Both the position numbers and the translations under genes were made by a program. Under the pieces are notes generated by a model. That model had not been told where the DNA came from. It ran no database searches and saw nothing but the letters and a program-made list of their open reading frames with translations. Shown here in pieces: positions 12,301 through 22,025 of a stretch of 64,000 bases of DNA. Positions within the stretch are counted from its first letter, which is position 1; each line of letters begins with the position of its first letter. The stretch comes from Lithodes maja. Lineage: Eukaryota > Arthropoda > Malacostraca > Decapoda > Lithodidae. The DNA lies in NCBI GenBank assembly GCA_037953745.1, contig JBAKBP010007668.1, positions 33,656-97,655 of the forward strand, read 5' to 3'.

Positions 12301-12905
12301 GTCGACTCAGCTTGGATTTTTGCTAGCTCTATGTGCTCCTGACTGATAGTTTTTCTCTCTTCTATCCTGGCTAATTCTAATTGCTGCTGAAGCTCACATG
12401 CCCTTTGTTGCTGCTGAAGCTTAGCTAATTCGAGCTGAAGCAATAATTCTGGAGATAACCCTTGAGGAGGTGAAGGTGCTACAATGTTTGAAATTACCGG
12501 TGGTCCCCCCAGGGGCAACCCACCCTGCCAGTCACCACCCACCTGTGGAAGCGTACCCGGGGTCGGCAAACTACTGGGATGGCTGGGAGTCGAGTGTAGG
12601 GGAAGCATGGCCGAAGGGCTCTGAGCACTCAACCCATCTCGCTCACCAGTCACCCTGCCCAGTACACACGTTATCAAGTTATCCCTGGTCATGCTACTAG
12701 TACCCGCATGACCGATAGCTGTGGCCAGGCATTGAAGACCGTACCGATTCACACCCACCAACCGCTCGGCAGTAACAGGCCATTGCAAAAATATCCTAGC
12801 ATCCTCCTTACAGTTCACCTGAATAACCACATCATCACACTGCTGTTCCTCAGTCTCGACATTACGTACTGTGTCTCCATTCTCCTCTGATCCGGTATAA
12901 GACAT
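9375..12905 (-). CDS. Gag-protease polyprotein with integrase and RNase H remnants
   Basis: One open frame of 1176 codons from the ATG at 12905. The N-terminal half is Gag: a Gln-rich coiled region (about residues 160-210), a capsid block around 225-395 resembling the Gag from which vertebrate SCAN domains derive, and a CCHC knuckle CFSCHQEGHKANEC (about 463-476). A retroviral-type protease follows with DTGASQTLL (about 552) and LLLGNDFAG. Next come integrase scraps: ATRYPDAYPMRN, then a jump to LLFAARE-type sequence with SLGFSPNELVFGHRVRGPL, and a GPY/F region ending NQLCHVN. The HHCC finger and acidic catalytic residues are gone. The C-terminus is RNase H-like with FNWAPECEKAF and VVVYPDHHPLKFLDQ (P replaces T of the usual YTDH). 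No RT palm is present. All losses are in frame. Confidence 0.88.
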   Translation of the reverse strand: MSYTGSEENGDTVRNVETEEQQCDDVVIQVNCKEDARIFLQWPVTAERLVGVNRYGLQCLATAIGHAGTSSMTRDNLITCVLGRVTGERDGLSAQSPSAMLPLHSTPSHPSSLPTPGTLPQVGGDWQGGLPLGGPPVISNIVAPSPPQGLSPELLLQLELAKLQQQQRACELQQQLELARIEERKTISQEHIELAKIQAESTRYCADMDVEKSRIETTGQRLGAGNRVHEQSLSHLLKLVPVFDESGVTEFFTRFEKKCQEHLWPENKWAALVSSRLIGKGLKAYDALPLELCIVYEDLKEAVLRAYELQPETYRLKFRGVTKGRDSTFLEHARDLSDAMGNWLRSEKVTTFDEIKQLMMLEQFFKSTGGDLTLNLKEKNPRTLVEAAEMADRRLSLIRGCGSSQKYDVSAKDRYPPPPRNNDTFKQKSHETKTESKPYTTPYVKSQGPFTSQYKPKPKFMCFSCHQEGHKANECPSRPPPAAVSFAHGIGVFKRTSEFVRGISSEVNTLPVQKDPEGLFPVRDAFSDHRGLGCVEWGGRRHEVRILRDTGASQTLLRNFTGKPVNTARVVVVQGVNATRSYPLVRMKVEVDGVTRDLDVGIVEKLPVGGVDLLLGNDFAGPTSEAPPLVVAEKLADVSREEQEWVEKCPVQPMACVVTGDPASRESHSGQQSLDQRRKGTEKGLKVDAVESLVSADILGDSLLGPHFESREDPLTVPEKAVDGLKKTMRQQWYAEREQREAKLNVGGGHELFHKHLDRLAPSDIRKLQLEDPEVLECGTGAVELKEDSVAQSRDVATRYPDAYPMRNGSAKTVVRGLLVYFSRYGYPQEIHVVLFAAREVPGESLGFSPNELVFGHRVRGPLHMVEEVWEGAEKPCSMLKCVLNSRERMLRSLELAGRNLTSSQALMKDRYDLKVELREFHVGQEVLILLPLVGHPLSVKYTGPYRVVEELSDLVYLVATPDRRKRNQLCHVNPMKEYGRHPPEPLTVPVMTFSSQGGEGERDSQAQVEDNWKDKKFNWAPECEKAFSEVKHLLCTHPILRAPDFSLPFQLATEASGVGAGAVLVEKDDDGLEHPVSFCSEKYNSAQGSCSVVKEELLAVVLALRHFEVCVPAYGPVVVVYPDHHPLKFLDQFHNRNMRLTRWSLRLLVYNLDIRHIAGCDNVVADGRSRVYDPG

Positions 12906-13104
12906 GATGCTCACACAAATTTCTCACCACAATATTCAGAAAAGAACACCCCAAACTCTTATACCTCGATATACACACAAAAATTCTCGGAAATACTCAA
13001 GGGCTATACTATGTTGCAAAAAAAAATTATTCTTGCTGATCCCCGCAAAATATTCTCCAAAACAACAAATGTTCCCTACTAATAAATGTAGGTTCACCAA
13101 ATCC

Positions 13105-13121
13105 TAGGTAAGGTCGCCATT
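13105..13121 (-). promoter_or_regulatory. Gypsy primer binding site
   Basis: Immediately inside the 5' LTR (minus-strand sense), after a 2-nt AA spacer, the sequence reads TGGCGACCTTACC. A TGG start complementary to the CCA end of a tRNA is the normal arrangement for minus-strand priming. The tRNA identity cannot be set from the window. Confidence 0.65.
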
Positions 13122-14913
13122 TGTTACGACTGGGGTTCAAATATATCAGGGCTCTTATTCATTGGACTAGTAATGGCATAAATGTTACAACGGAAAGCGC
13201 TAGCTCCAACCTCTGAAGTATATTCCCAGTGAACAAAGAACACAAATACTCTACAGAGTTCTATATGCAATAATAGGCTATCAAACTCTCAATAAATGTG
13301 CTTCTACTCTAGGCTTAATGTTATGTGAAAACAGCCTATTACTACCTATAACCGAAGGTGCTTGGTTATGGTATGCAAAGTAAGGTGGTAAGAGAAGTTA
13401 CAGCTTACGTTACTTTAATCAATAAATGTCAGGCACTCCTGCATGAAAGAAAGTGCACTAAAGTCCTTCAACACTAACAAGGAATCTTCTTTAAATGTTA
13501 GATGCTATAAAGATGCTCGTATCGGAAATGGAACCCAAAAAGGCAGGCAGCGGAACAATGCTCGTGCAGGCTATGCACACAAAAAGGCAGAATATATAAT
13601 GCCGTCGGAGCCAAGAATATCCTAAACACTACAACACTAATAATAATCGCCACAATGCAGTATTCCTATCAACAAAAAGAGCCTAAGTCGTTTGTGTCTC
13701 AATACATCAAACTAGGCTGCGAAATGCTTGTGTAATCATAAATGGGTATGCATAAAAAAAGAGTAATTAGGTTAATATAGTTAATGTCTACTGTGACTGA
13801 TAAAGTCTAGCTAGAGTCAATGATACGAGATACTGGTGCGCATGGCATGCTGCATAGCCTAGTGCAAATCTCAAGTCTGTGCGTCAAATATTACGTTATA
13901 ATGAAGGGTAGCTCTCTTGAGAAACCTTAATACCGAAGTATTAAGCGTTCTCCTGGCGTACCTCAAAGACAAACAATCGAGACTAGAACAGTGCAGAATG
14001 GTATAGGCAAAAAGCCCTCATTCGTGCATGCTCTACTCTCAATGGCACACAGACTAGAATTTACTCAATCAACTCCAGTTCTCAGGTATGTCGTGCCGCT
14101 TTTAACTAAAGCCAGCACTCATAGGAAACAATACCTATTATATCAGACTCCCAGTCTAGCATTATCTAATCCAGCAGAACACTAATAATTATAGGAAGCG
14201 GCAATATGAAAGCCAACCAATGCTTCGTGATCCACTTATCTTAACAACTAACATACACAGGTTATATCAGACCTTAACACACAATACAACTGGCCAGCAT
14301 GAAGCTGATTTTGCAGAGTTAACCAGAGGGGATATAATGGTAATAGAAAGGTGGTGAAAGATATGGAAAATGAGAGAGATAGGCAGAGGAAAAGATTCTC
14401 AGGTACGGAGCGGGGATAGATAGCAAGGGACAAAAAAGATGGGTGTGTTCTAGAAACCAGATCTGAGGGAGAGAGTGGCGAGGAACCAGTATATATACTC
14501 GCACTAGCTCGAGCCGCGTGGGAAACCAGCGGTTACAAGTCAACTAACCACTAACAGAGCTCGCAGCATGGTAAGGACCTCCCTCCACCAACCCCCGCGA
14601 GGCAGCCAGCCGTGACGTCATCGAGCGGGACAAAAAACACTGCGCGCCCCCTCTCACTCTGTTCTACTCCCTCTCTCTCTCCCAGATCCTATCATTACTA
14701 GTTAATGACAAAACATATACTTTACAATTAAATATATAAAGCCTTGACATGGGCGAAAACAAAGAGCCTTTCTGGATTGCCCATGACACGAGCTTTCATA
14801 TGAAATAAAGCACACTCTAATACATAAACTGTAGCCCCATCCACTGCCCTGGCGATCCTAGCGAGTCACTGTAGGACAAGCCATGCGGTTCTAACGGAGT
14901 GGTCAACGTCACA
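13122..14913 (-). repeat. Gypsy 5' LTR (1792 bp)
   Basis: Near-identical to 7096-8885 apart from about seven substitutions and one 2-nt indel. In the sense of the element it should carry the promoter. A TATATATAC box (14489-14498) is the clearest candidate, but no start site can be assigned from sequence alone. Confidence 0.92.
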
Positions 14914-15813
14914 GGAGCGAGTCAGATACGAGAGTAGCTCTGCTGGACATGACCAGTTTCGAAACTAAAAGCTTCCGGGCATGTTATCGGGCATGGCCCC
15001 GCAGCACATGGGGCAAGGACAGTGGTGCGCAAGGGCCTCTCTTGGCGGTGGACCCAACGTCAACCATCAGAGTTCAACCAAGTATCTTTAGAGGTGGGAA
15101 CACTAATACAGGAGATGGTAGAAAAGTGCATCATTGTCCAGGTTAACTCAGTTCACCCAGTCTATACATCCCAGTTGCTCTTGGTGCCAAAGAGGGACAG
15201 CGATCAGAAAAGGCCGGTCATAGACTTGTCTTCTTTGATTCGCCATATTCACAATCAGTCGTTTAACTCTTTCAGACTCATATGACGCTACCGCGTCATA
15301 TGACAGGGTGAACCAAAATCTCATATGACGCTACCGCGTCATATGGACTTATCTTCATAATTCTAGAATAAGTTATATGACGCCCTAGCGTCATATGGAG
15401 CTCAGTAAGTCCGGTAAGTTAATTAGATGAAGATCTGTCGGTTGGTGGCAACCCCAGGTTTCTCCGACAATTCTAACGGTCAGCAGTGTGGTTTTGACAG
15501 TTGTGTGGTGCAGTGGCAATGATACCGGGCTCCCGCCTCCGTAGACTTACTGGAACATAATATGTCGGAAGGAGTTAAGATGCTGACGGTGAATCAGATC
15601 AGGCTGATACTGCCGCCGCAAGGTTGGATGTGTTCCTTAGATCTGAAAGATGCCTATTGGCATGTCCCCATCAACAAACTATTTCAAAATTACCTGGCTC
15701 TGCGCCAAGGGAATCAAACGTTTGTTTTTCAAAGGATGCCCTTTGGTCTAAAGCGCGGTTCCCATTTCTTCGTTGGCCTCCGTTTTGGACGGACCTTCGA
15801 TGATAATTCTTGA
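14914..15813 (+). pseudogene. DIRS-like reverse transcriptase, split by a TTAA MITE
   Basis: The frame from 15022 reads WRWTQRQPSEFNQ, QLLLVPKRDSDQKRPVIDL and RHIHNQSF, stops at the MITE, then resumes at 15579 with KMLTVNQIRLILPPQGW, LDLKDAYWHVPI and QRMPFGLKRG. These are motifs of the RT shared by DIRS/Ngaro tyrosine-recombinase retrotransposons. Removing 15267-15578 joins Q-S-F to K-M-L in a single frame, so the RT was open when the MITE landed. The catalytic Asp-Asp box, RNase H and recombinase are not present after 15813, so the copy is truncated. The 5' portion (14914-15020) is in other frames. Confidence 0.8.
15263..15578. mobile_element. TTAA MITE with three palindromes (308 bp body)
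   Basis: TTAA lies at 15263-15266 and 15575-15578. The ends are imperfect inverted repeats, CTCTTTCAGAC on the left and CTCCTTCCGAC (reverse complement of the right end). Exact excision to one TTAA restores the host RT codons. The body holds three 24-bp palindromes of form CATATGACGC-N4-GCGTCATATG (15279-15302, 15322-15345, 15374-15397; the third has one arm mismatch). No ORF. Confidence 0.85.
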
Positions 15814-15959
15814 CTCAGAACCCCAATGATATCCGGGAGAGGCAAGTATATGGTAGTGTACTTACGTCTCTTAATTCTTCGTTGGGGGAGTAGAGAGGGA
15901 GGCCCAGGTAGACTCTGTAGCTACATCTCTTCTTGTTTCTTCTCCTTCGTCTTGAGATC

Positions 15960-16105
15960 GGTGGCAACGCCTAATGAGTTTGCTGGTTGGCAACGCCTAA
16001 CCAGTAGTCTGGTTGGCAACGACTAACCAGTGGTCTGGTTGGCAACGCCTTGCAGTGGTCAGCAGCAACACCCACTAACCCAAGGTGGTTGGCAATGCCT
16101 AACCC
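15960..16105. repeat. Short tandem repeat around GGTTGGCAACGCCTAACCAG
   Basis: A degenerate repeat of GGTTGGCAAC-GCCTAACCAGT units occurs four to five times, spaced roughly 35-40 bp. The block may belong to the untranslated part of the DIRS-like element, but that is a guess. Confidence 0.6.
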
Positions 16106-16490
16106 CTTATTCCAAACAAAAGTTAACACCGAAATTGTGATGTCGGGGTGGCCTAGCTGGTTCCGAGGCTGACCTAATGAATAGCTCTGCCAGTGAATAT
16201 ATCTTGCAACTTTTCCTCTCCCCGCTAGTTGTTGGATTGAGGGCAAAAAGGTCTGGTTGCCCTCGGCCTAGAGGGTCGTATGAGGTCCTTCCTACCTTGA
16301 GTTACTGGATCAGGTGGCACTGGGGCGGGGCTACTGGTGCGTGACAGGTGGGAGGGACCTCTTCATTGATGCCTGGCCCTGGGGGGCTGAGTTTCCCAGT
16401 TGTTGAGGAAGGAAGAAAATGGTGGCATCTACAGAAAACGTAACAATAGGGGACTATTTCGTGGGTGACTTATATAAATAAGTTCTCTGG
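16106..16490. other. Unassigned spacer
   Basis: No gene, element end or repeat beyond the preceding tandem block is recognised. Confidence 0.35.
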
Positions 16491-16497
16491 TATAATA

Positions 16498-16542
<45 letters not shown>
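16491..16542. repeat. (TAA)n microsatellite, probable LINE tail
   Basis: About 16 AAT/TAA units. It sits exactly at the 3' side of the minus-strand LINE that follows, so it is probably the repetitive tail of that LINE. Confidence 0.8.
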
Positions 16543-16544
<2 letters not shown>

Positions 16545-19500
16545 TATTTCAGACTCACACAGTACAGAGGGGACCATACTGGGGTCCATATATACCTTAC
16601 AGTAACATAAATATATATAAATATATATAAGCTACTGTACATAGGCTACATAAAATAAAAAGAAATTAAATAATACCCAGCTTGCTATCATGTAGTTCAC
16701 AGCACTGCATCAACCAAAAACAGTGGTCATCAAACTACTGTGTTACCAAAACCACTGTCCTAATTGTGTACAGTACCATGCCTCACATCATTTAGCTTCC
16801 GGTACAGTATGTTGCTACAGTACAGTATAGGAATATCGGTACTGTACTGCACTATGAGGATCAGTACCGGTATGCTAATTCTGTAGAGTAGCAGACCTGA
16901 AATCATTACTTAAGGTTAAATATAGAGCAACTTCCTCCAGTGTGCCTGGATCCTGGAGGTGTACACTATGCTTGGAGTTTGTAGCATTTTAATGATCCTG
17001 TTCTCAGAAGTGTTAAGGCGCTGAATGAATTTATATGTTAGCTTTCTAATGAGTGATTTGTAACAGTGTAAGTTCATATAGGCACATAGCGTACTTGTAC
17101 TCTCATATTTTGAGAGCCCCAGAAACATTTTCATGATATTGTGATATGAGATACTTAGTCTATTCACTGTAATTTTCTTATAGTTCCACCATAGTTGTGC
17201 TGTATACATTGGTGAGCAGTAGGAGTTGAACAATGTTATTTTTGTATCCCATGTGCACATATGAAATTTTCTTAATATTGAATTTCCCTGCATGTAAAGT
17301 TGCCTTCTCTGACGACCCATATCCTCATCATCTGAGCGATCACATGAAATATAGTGTCCTAGATACTTTACTTTACTTACTTCTTCTATAATTTCTTCAT
17401 ATAAATGGAATTTAGGTAGCTTTGATTTCAATAGAAGGTTAGATTTAAATATTATGATATTGCTCTTTATAGGATTAAATTTGACTGAATGTTCGATTCC
17501 AAATTGTTCACATACTGTACTCTTAATAATTTATCCAGTCCTGCTCCAGAGGGCGCGATTAAGGCTAGGTCATCAGCATACATGAGATGATTTACAATGG
17601 TGCTGCCAATACAGCACCCAGTGCGAGTCTTGTTCAGCTCCAGACTAAGATCATCCATGTAGACGTTGAAAAGATACGGAGACAATATCCCCCCCTGCCT
17701 AACACCATTGGTTACGGCGAAAGAGCCTGACAGGATGTTGCCCCATCTTACACACATTTTTTGATTAGCATACCAGAAAATAAGTATCCTAACAATATAG
17801 CTAGGCACTCCCCTGTTAACTAATTTTTCAAATAAGGTTTTGTGACACACCCTATCAAATTAAAATGTAAAACTTGCAAACTAAACAAACCAAAATTGGG
17901 ACAAGGACAATATAAAGTCAAATTAAATTATCAAAATCGCTATGTGGAAACAACGCTTACTAAAATGAAAATTATTAAATAAAAGAACACAATCCACCAC
18001 ATAGGGTGTACATTACTACATGAGCAAGTTAATCTGTTTCCCAAGCAAACTAATCGCACATATAACAACGCACTATCGTCACGTTAAAGGAAGTAGTCAA
18101 GTTTGGGTAGTCCGGGACGTTCTGGCAAATTTGACTAAACTCTGCATGAATAAAGAAACTAAATGTTAAATGTCAAAATATTATTTAAAATCAAATTTGC
18201 AACATGACAAGACATTAACAATAGTACAAAATACAAATATTGATAAGATATCTATACTATTACAAAATAATATATAAAATACAGTACAGCACTCACTAAC
18301 GATAGTGCTATCGGGTAGGTACCTGTAAGCATAGCATGCCTCAAGTGACCCCTATCAATAACTACCCTACAAATAACCTACATTTATAGCACAAATAAAC
18401 TAAGGAAATCGCAAAAGTAAGCAATTGATACTATCGACAATGAATACATATAATATAAAGACAAATAATTGCAAAATATGAAGTAACAACAGATTTAAAC
18501 AAAGAGTACTCTTTTAACAAGAACAATAAATTTAAAAAATCATCAATATTAATATTAATAATAGAAAAAGAAAAAGAAAAAGATAAACAATAAATACAGA
18601 CAAAAAACAATAAATACAGACAAAAAGTAAGCAGAGGTTATACAAGAAACTTCAAGTTAAAAAGGCTTGATTAAAATTATTGATGTCAAATTTTAGAATA
18701 CAGTCACAATAATTGACCCTAAAAAGATTAAATTTATGGAACAATTTACTTGCCTCAAAACCTCTGTCCACTAAGAGTCTGTATAGTAACCTAGCTCTAG
18801 CCCAAAAGTCATCTACTTTAGTGCAGATTTTACAAAATCTTATTAATTAAAAGCCTTACTTGCATCAAGAAAACAAGAGAAAATTGAGCTATTTAGTTTG
18901 TTGTATGTATCAATCACTTCTTTCAGCACATATATGCATTGGTCTGTGCCATGATTTTTCTTAAAGCCAAACTGATTGCTGCTGGTGACAATATATGCAG
19001 ACATTCTTTCTAGCATTATCATTTCAACTACCTTACTCACCACACTAGCAAGTGCTACTGGGCGGTAGTTGTCTTTTGCTGTAATTTTACCTGATTTATC
19101 TTTAATGACAGGAACAAGTATTACGGATATCATAGACTCCGGCAGGACACCATGCGTAAATAGACTGGTGATGCAAGAACTAAGTTTATCTATTAACAAC
19201 TTATCTGCATATTTAAGATGTTCTGCATATATACCATCCAGCCCACAAGCTTTATTTAGGTTAAGTTTTCTTATGGCATTCTCAAGATCACTTTCAGTCA
19301 CTTTAATGTCTTCATAATTACTATCTTTCACATATTGAATTGCACCATTAGTAGACCTTTGGTTTACACTGTTAAGTAGTTCCTTAAAATGAGTTTTCCA
19401 TAAGTCAGCAATGTTCTCTTCACCCGTAACCCCCTCAACACTGACAGGTAATGGTGTGTTACAATTTTGCATGGATCTGATGTCCTTCCAAAAACAGTTA

Positions 19501-20520
19501 GTATCCTTTTCTGCCAGACTCTTTGCAAGGGCTTCCTTCCTTAATTGGTTTTCATTTTGCTTAATAAATCTAATGGCATATTTGGTCCTAGCCTTTGCTC
19601 TTTTGTGAAGTTCAAATATAGGCCCCTGTCTAGGCTGACCTACTTCAAGCCAATGAGACCTAGCATCTCTGGAGGCCTGATACAGGTCAGCCACATAGTC
19701 TTGCCAACCTGGCTTATTGAATGAGGACTTATATTTACGGCTATTAAAAATACTTTCCCCCGCTTTTGATAAAGAATCTATTATACTATTGTAAAATTTA
19801 ATAATGTCCTTTCTGTGTTGTGCATCACTACATTTTGGATCCCTGCATTGTGCTACACCATTACCATCATATTGCACCCTATTTAATAAGTCCTTGGTTT
19901 TATCACAGTACATTTGGCACTCTTCATTTGAGATTACATTCCATGGAACTTTTGCCTTGATGCTATTGCTAGTTTCTGTTATTTCCGGTGCTTTATTAAT
20001 TTGGATTGTTAATTCTATAGGTATGTGGTCGTCATCCGTAATGTCGTATCTTATGGCCATTTCTGAGATGTCATGAAAGTCAGAGCTAGAGATTGAATGA
20101 TCAAGCCACGACCTGGTCTCCCATGCATCACTAACATATGTATAGCTATTTTCTGGAAGCAGGTTTTTGGAGGACAAAATTAAACCTTGCTCCTCACAAA
20201 ACCTTAACATATGTTTAGCAAACATGGAACCACCCAACTCTTGAGGGGTAGCATTCCAATCACCTACCACTGAGTAACACGTTATCTCTAATTCAGAAAT
20301 TAGGCCACCAAGCTCCCCTAACTTTTCCAAATAAAGTTCTTCATTTTCTGCACACTGATACGGTAAGTAAACACAAAATATTGCAAATTTTCTGTGTCCC
20401 ACTTCCAGCTGTATTCCCGCACACCAGCTTAAATTTGTCTCAATGGTTTTAATTACACTATCTAGGCACGATCTCCACATTATTGCAACTCCCAATGGTA
20501 TGACATTGACTGAGTTGAAG
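16543..20520 (-). pseudogene. LINE (Rex1/CR1-type) with endonuclease and RT, split
   Basis: Minus-strand APE-type LINE. The 5' block (18843-20495) is open for about 550 codons: endonuclease motifs SVVGDWNATP and DDHIPIEL, a linker, then RT fingers with NKACGLDGIYAEHLK, DNYRPVALAS and CFLDASKAF. An inserted repeat (17862-18842) breaks the frame inside the A-D-box; coding resumes at 17850 with DRV-CHKTLFEKL, GVRQGGILSPYLFNVYMDDL and the catalytic YADD. After further shifts the C-terminal block is open at 16916-17431 with KYLGHYIS and LYMQGNSILRKF. The GVRQGGILSP...YMDDL style is that of Rex1/CR1-related elements. No RNase H. The 5' start near 20520 is uncertain. Confidence 0.82.
17862..18842. 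repeat. Unclassified ~0.98-kb repeat R, copy 1
   Basis: Inserted in the LINE between the codons of its KAF and DRV residues. It begins near ATGTAAAACTTGCAAA and ends near TTTACAAAATCTTA, and the reverse complement of the right end starts TTTGTAAAATCTGCA, a weak inverted match. A second copy at 58703-59562 has the same two ends. On the minus strand the right end holds about 60 open codons including DDFWARARLLYRLLVDRGF, so it may be the tail of a retroelement rather than a DNA transposon. Class unknown. Confidence 0.7.
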
Positions 20521-21225
20521 TTATGACATCGGGCATAACACTGGTTGGTCGGCAGTGATAGTGTCTACTTCTGATCGATGTTGTTGAGGGCGAGAAGGGC
20601 TCGCTCGGACTCTGTGTTCACTTGTGGACTGGTGGAAGCCATCTCGGCTTGGAGGTTGGTGGCGCGGGGACCGTTCCGGGTGTGAAAGGCGTGATGCAGC
20701 TCTGCTGTAGTGCACGTGTTTTATGTCCTTCTGTACGGGGTGATGGAAGCAATTTTTTTTTTTTTGCATATTACTTCTGTTTCATCTGGGTCTGTCACTA
20801 GGTGGCCTTATGGTGTAAATAACCTGTTGCCTACACTTTCTAGAGTGCGAATTATAGGATATGGTTTTTACATCATGCCCGTAAAGAGGGTTATGGAGCT
20901 CCGATCTTACTTTCAACCATTTTGACAATTTTACCAACACACCTAAACTTCGTTTGATGCCAAAATAGCCTCCCAAAAATCTAACCCGGGACCCTTGGGA
21001 TACAAGTAAGGCAGACATTACCACGAGACTAATAAAGGTACCCCATTTAACCTGGTATTTAAGTGTATTTCCGAATCTTGTTCAGTTTAGGTTAACCTAT
21101 TTTCACTGACTTTACACAAAGACATTGGCAGGAATCCACTAGGGTTTTCTTTGAGTTAGGCCTACCCATTGTTGCAAGAGCATTTGCTGTGATGATTTAT
21201 GGCGAGTCATGAGGCTTTTTAGAAG
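20521..21225. other. Unassigned sequence with poly-T tract
   Basis: It contains a T12-13 run near 20754-20766. The part next to the LINE (20521-20753) may be LINE 5' untranslated sequence. No gene recognised. Confidence 0.35.
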
Positions 21226-21474
21226 GGGCTCGCTTGGTGTAGTGACTAGCGTCTCGGACTTCCACCCAGAAGGCCCGGGTTCGCGCCCACGCTCGGCGCA
21301 TTAAAGATTTTTCACAAACACTGAGTCGTTACCATCCCTCATGAGCAAAGGGATGGGGTAGTAGTACAGGACCCCAATGGAAATACGCCTAATCGGCCTT
21401 ATTGAGCTATCCTTAGCTAGCTTAGCATGCGCTAGCTTTAAGAACTATTATTATTATTATTATTATTATAACTG
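21226..21474 (+). mobile_element. tRNA-derived SINE
   Basis: The 5' part resembles a tRNA with RNA polymerase III boxes: TTGGTGTAGTGACTAGC (A box, about 21234-21250) and GGTTCGCGCC (B box, 21278-21287), about 28 bp apart. A non-tRNA body follows, and the end is a (TTA)n run at about 21447-21473, a common LINE-type tail. The acceptor arms do not pair as a functional tRNA would, so I call a SINE rather than a tRNA gene. Confidence 0.75.
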
Positions 21475-21986
21475 GCAAGTCGAAGGAGTCGTTGGTTATG
21501 ATGACTGGTGGGGTCACTGGGGTGATGACATGTGCAGTCAATGGTTTTTCTATTGGTGGTGAAGATGCCATGTCTTGTGGACTTTTCCTAACCACTAGCC
21601 TACACGTTATCCCAGCCTGGTTATGTGCGAGTGCTGTGAGGATGTTGTGGTTTCTGATTTGGGTGACGACATGCATCTCCTTCACTGAGTCTGTACTGGT
21701 GGGTGTGGTTTTGTCGTTTAAAGTGTCTTGATCCAAACTGTAGTCGGTGGCCCACACACTATAATTTTTCTAGCAGGTCCAGACCCAGATTCCTGTGATA
21801 AGTTTGGCGCTGGGAGTCAAATAGTATGAAGAGGTGCCTGGTAAGTGCTGATGGTTCAGGTGTGGTTACAGGTAAGGGGCTTGTTTCACCTATGAGGGTG
21901 AAGGCCTGTCTCCCTCCCCTTAATAAATTAGTGGAATATGCCCTAAGTTGTTGGAGAGACTAAATCAAGAGTAAGAGGGGTGGAAC

Positions 21987-21990
<4 letters not shown>
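21475..21990. other. Unassigned spacer
   Basis: Nothing recognised on either strand; the short frames lack family features. Confidence 0.35.

Positions 21991-22025
<35 letters not shown>

Larger units (their letters stand above)
7092..14917 (-). mobile_element. Ty3/Gypsy LTR retrotransposon, Gmr1-like, RT-deleted
   Basis: A complete LTR element is inserted in the DIRS-like element. The two LTRs (7096-8885 and 13122-14913) begin TGTTACGAC and end GTCACA on the plus strand. The 4-bp target duplication GGAG lies at 7092-7095 and 14914-14917. The coding strand is minus, so the right LTR is the 5' LTR. Gag, protease, integrase remnant and RNase H lie in that order in one ORF. Integrase ahead of RNase H is the order described for Gmr1-like Gypsy elements. 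The reverse transcriptase core is absent, so the element is non-autonomous. By eye the LTRs differ at about seven substitutions plus one 2-nt indel in 1.79 kb, so the insertion is recent. Confidence 0.9.

Noticed and set aside
9501..12890. Plus-strand frames opposite the Gypsy ORF
   Set aside because: They are antisense shadows of the 1176-codon minus frame and have no family features.
15279..15397. CRISPR-like or bacterial operator array from the three palindromes
   Set aside because: The sequence is eukaryotic and the palindromes sit inside a TTAA-bounded MITE.
17862..18842. Calling repeat R a TIR DNA transposon
   Set aside because: The inverted match TGTAAAA...TGCA is short and imperfect, and no consistent target duplication could be read at the two long copies.
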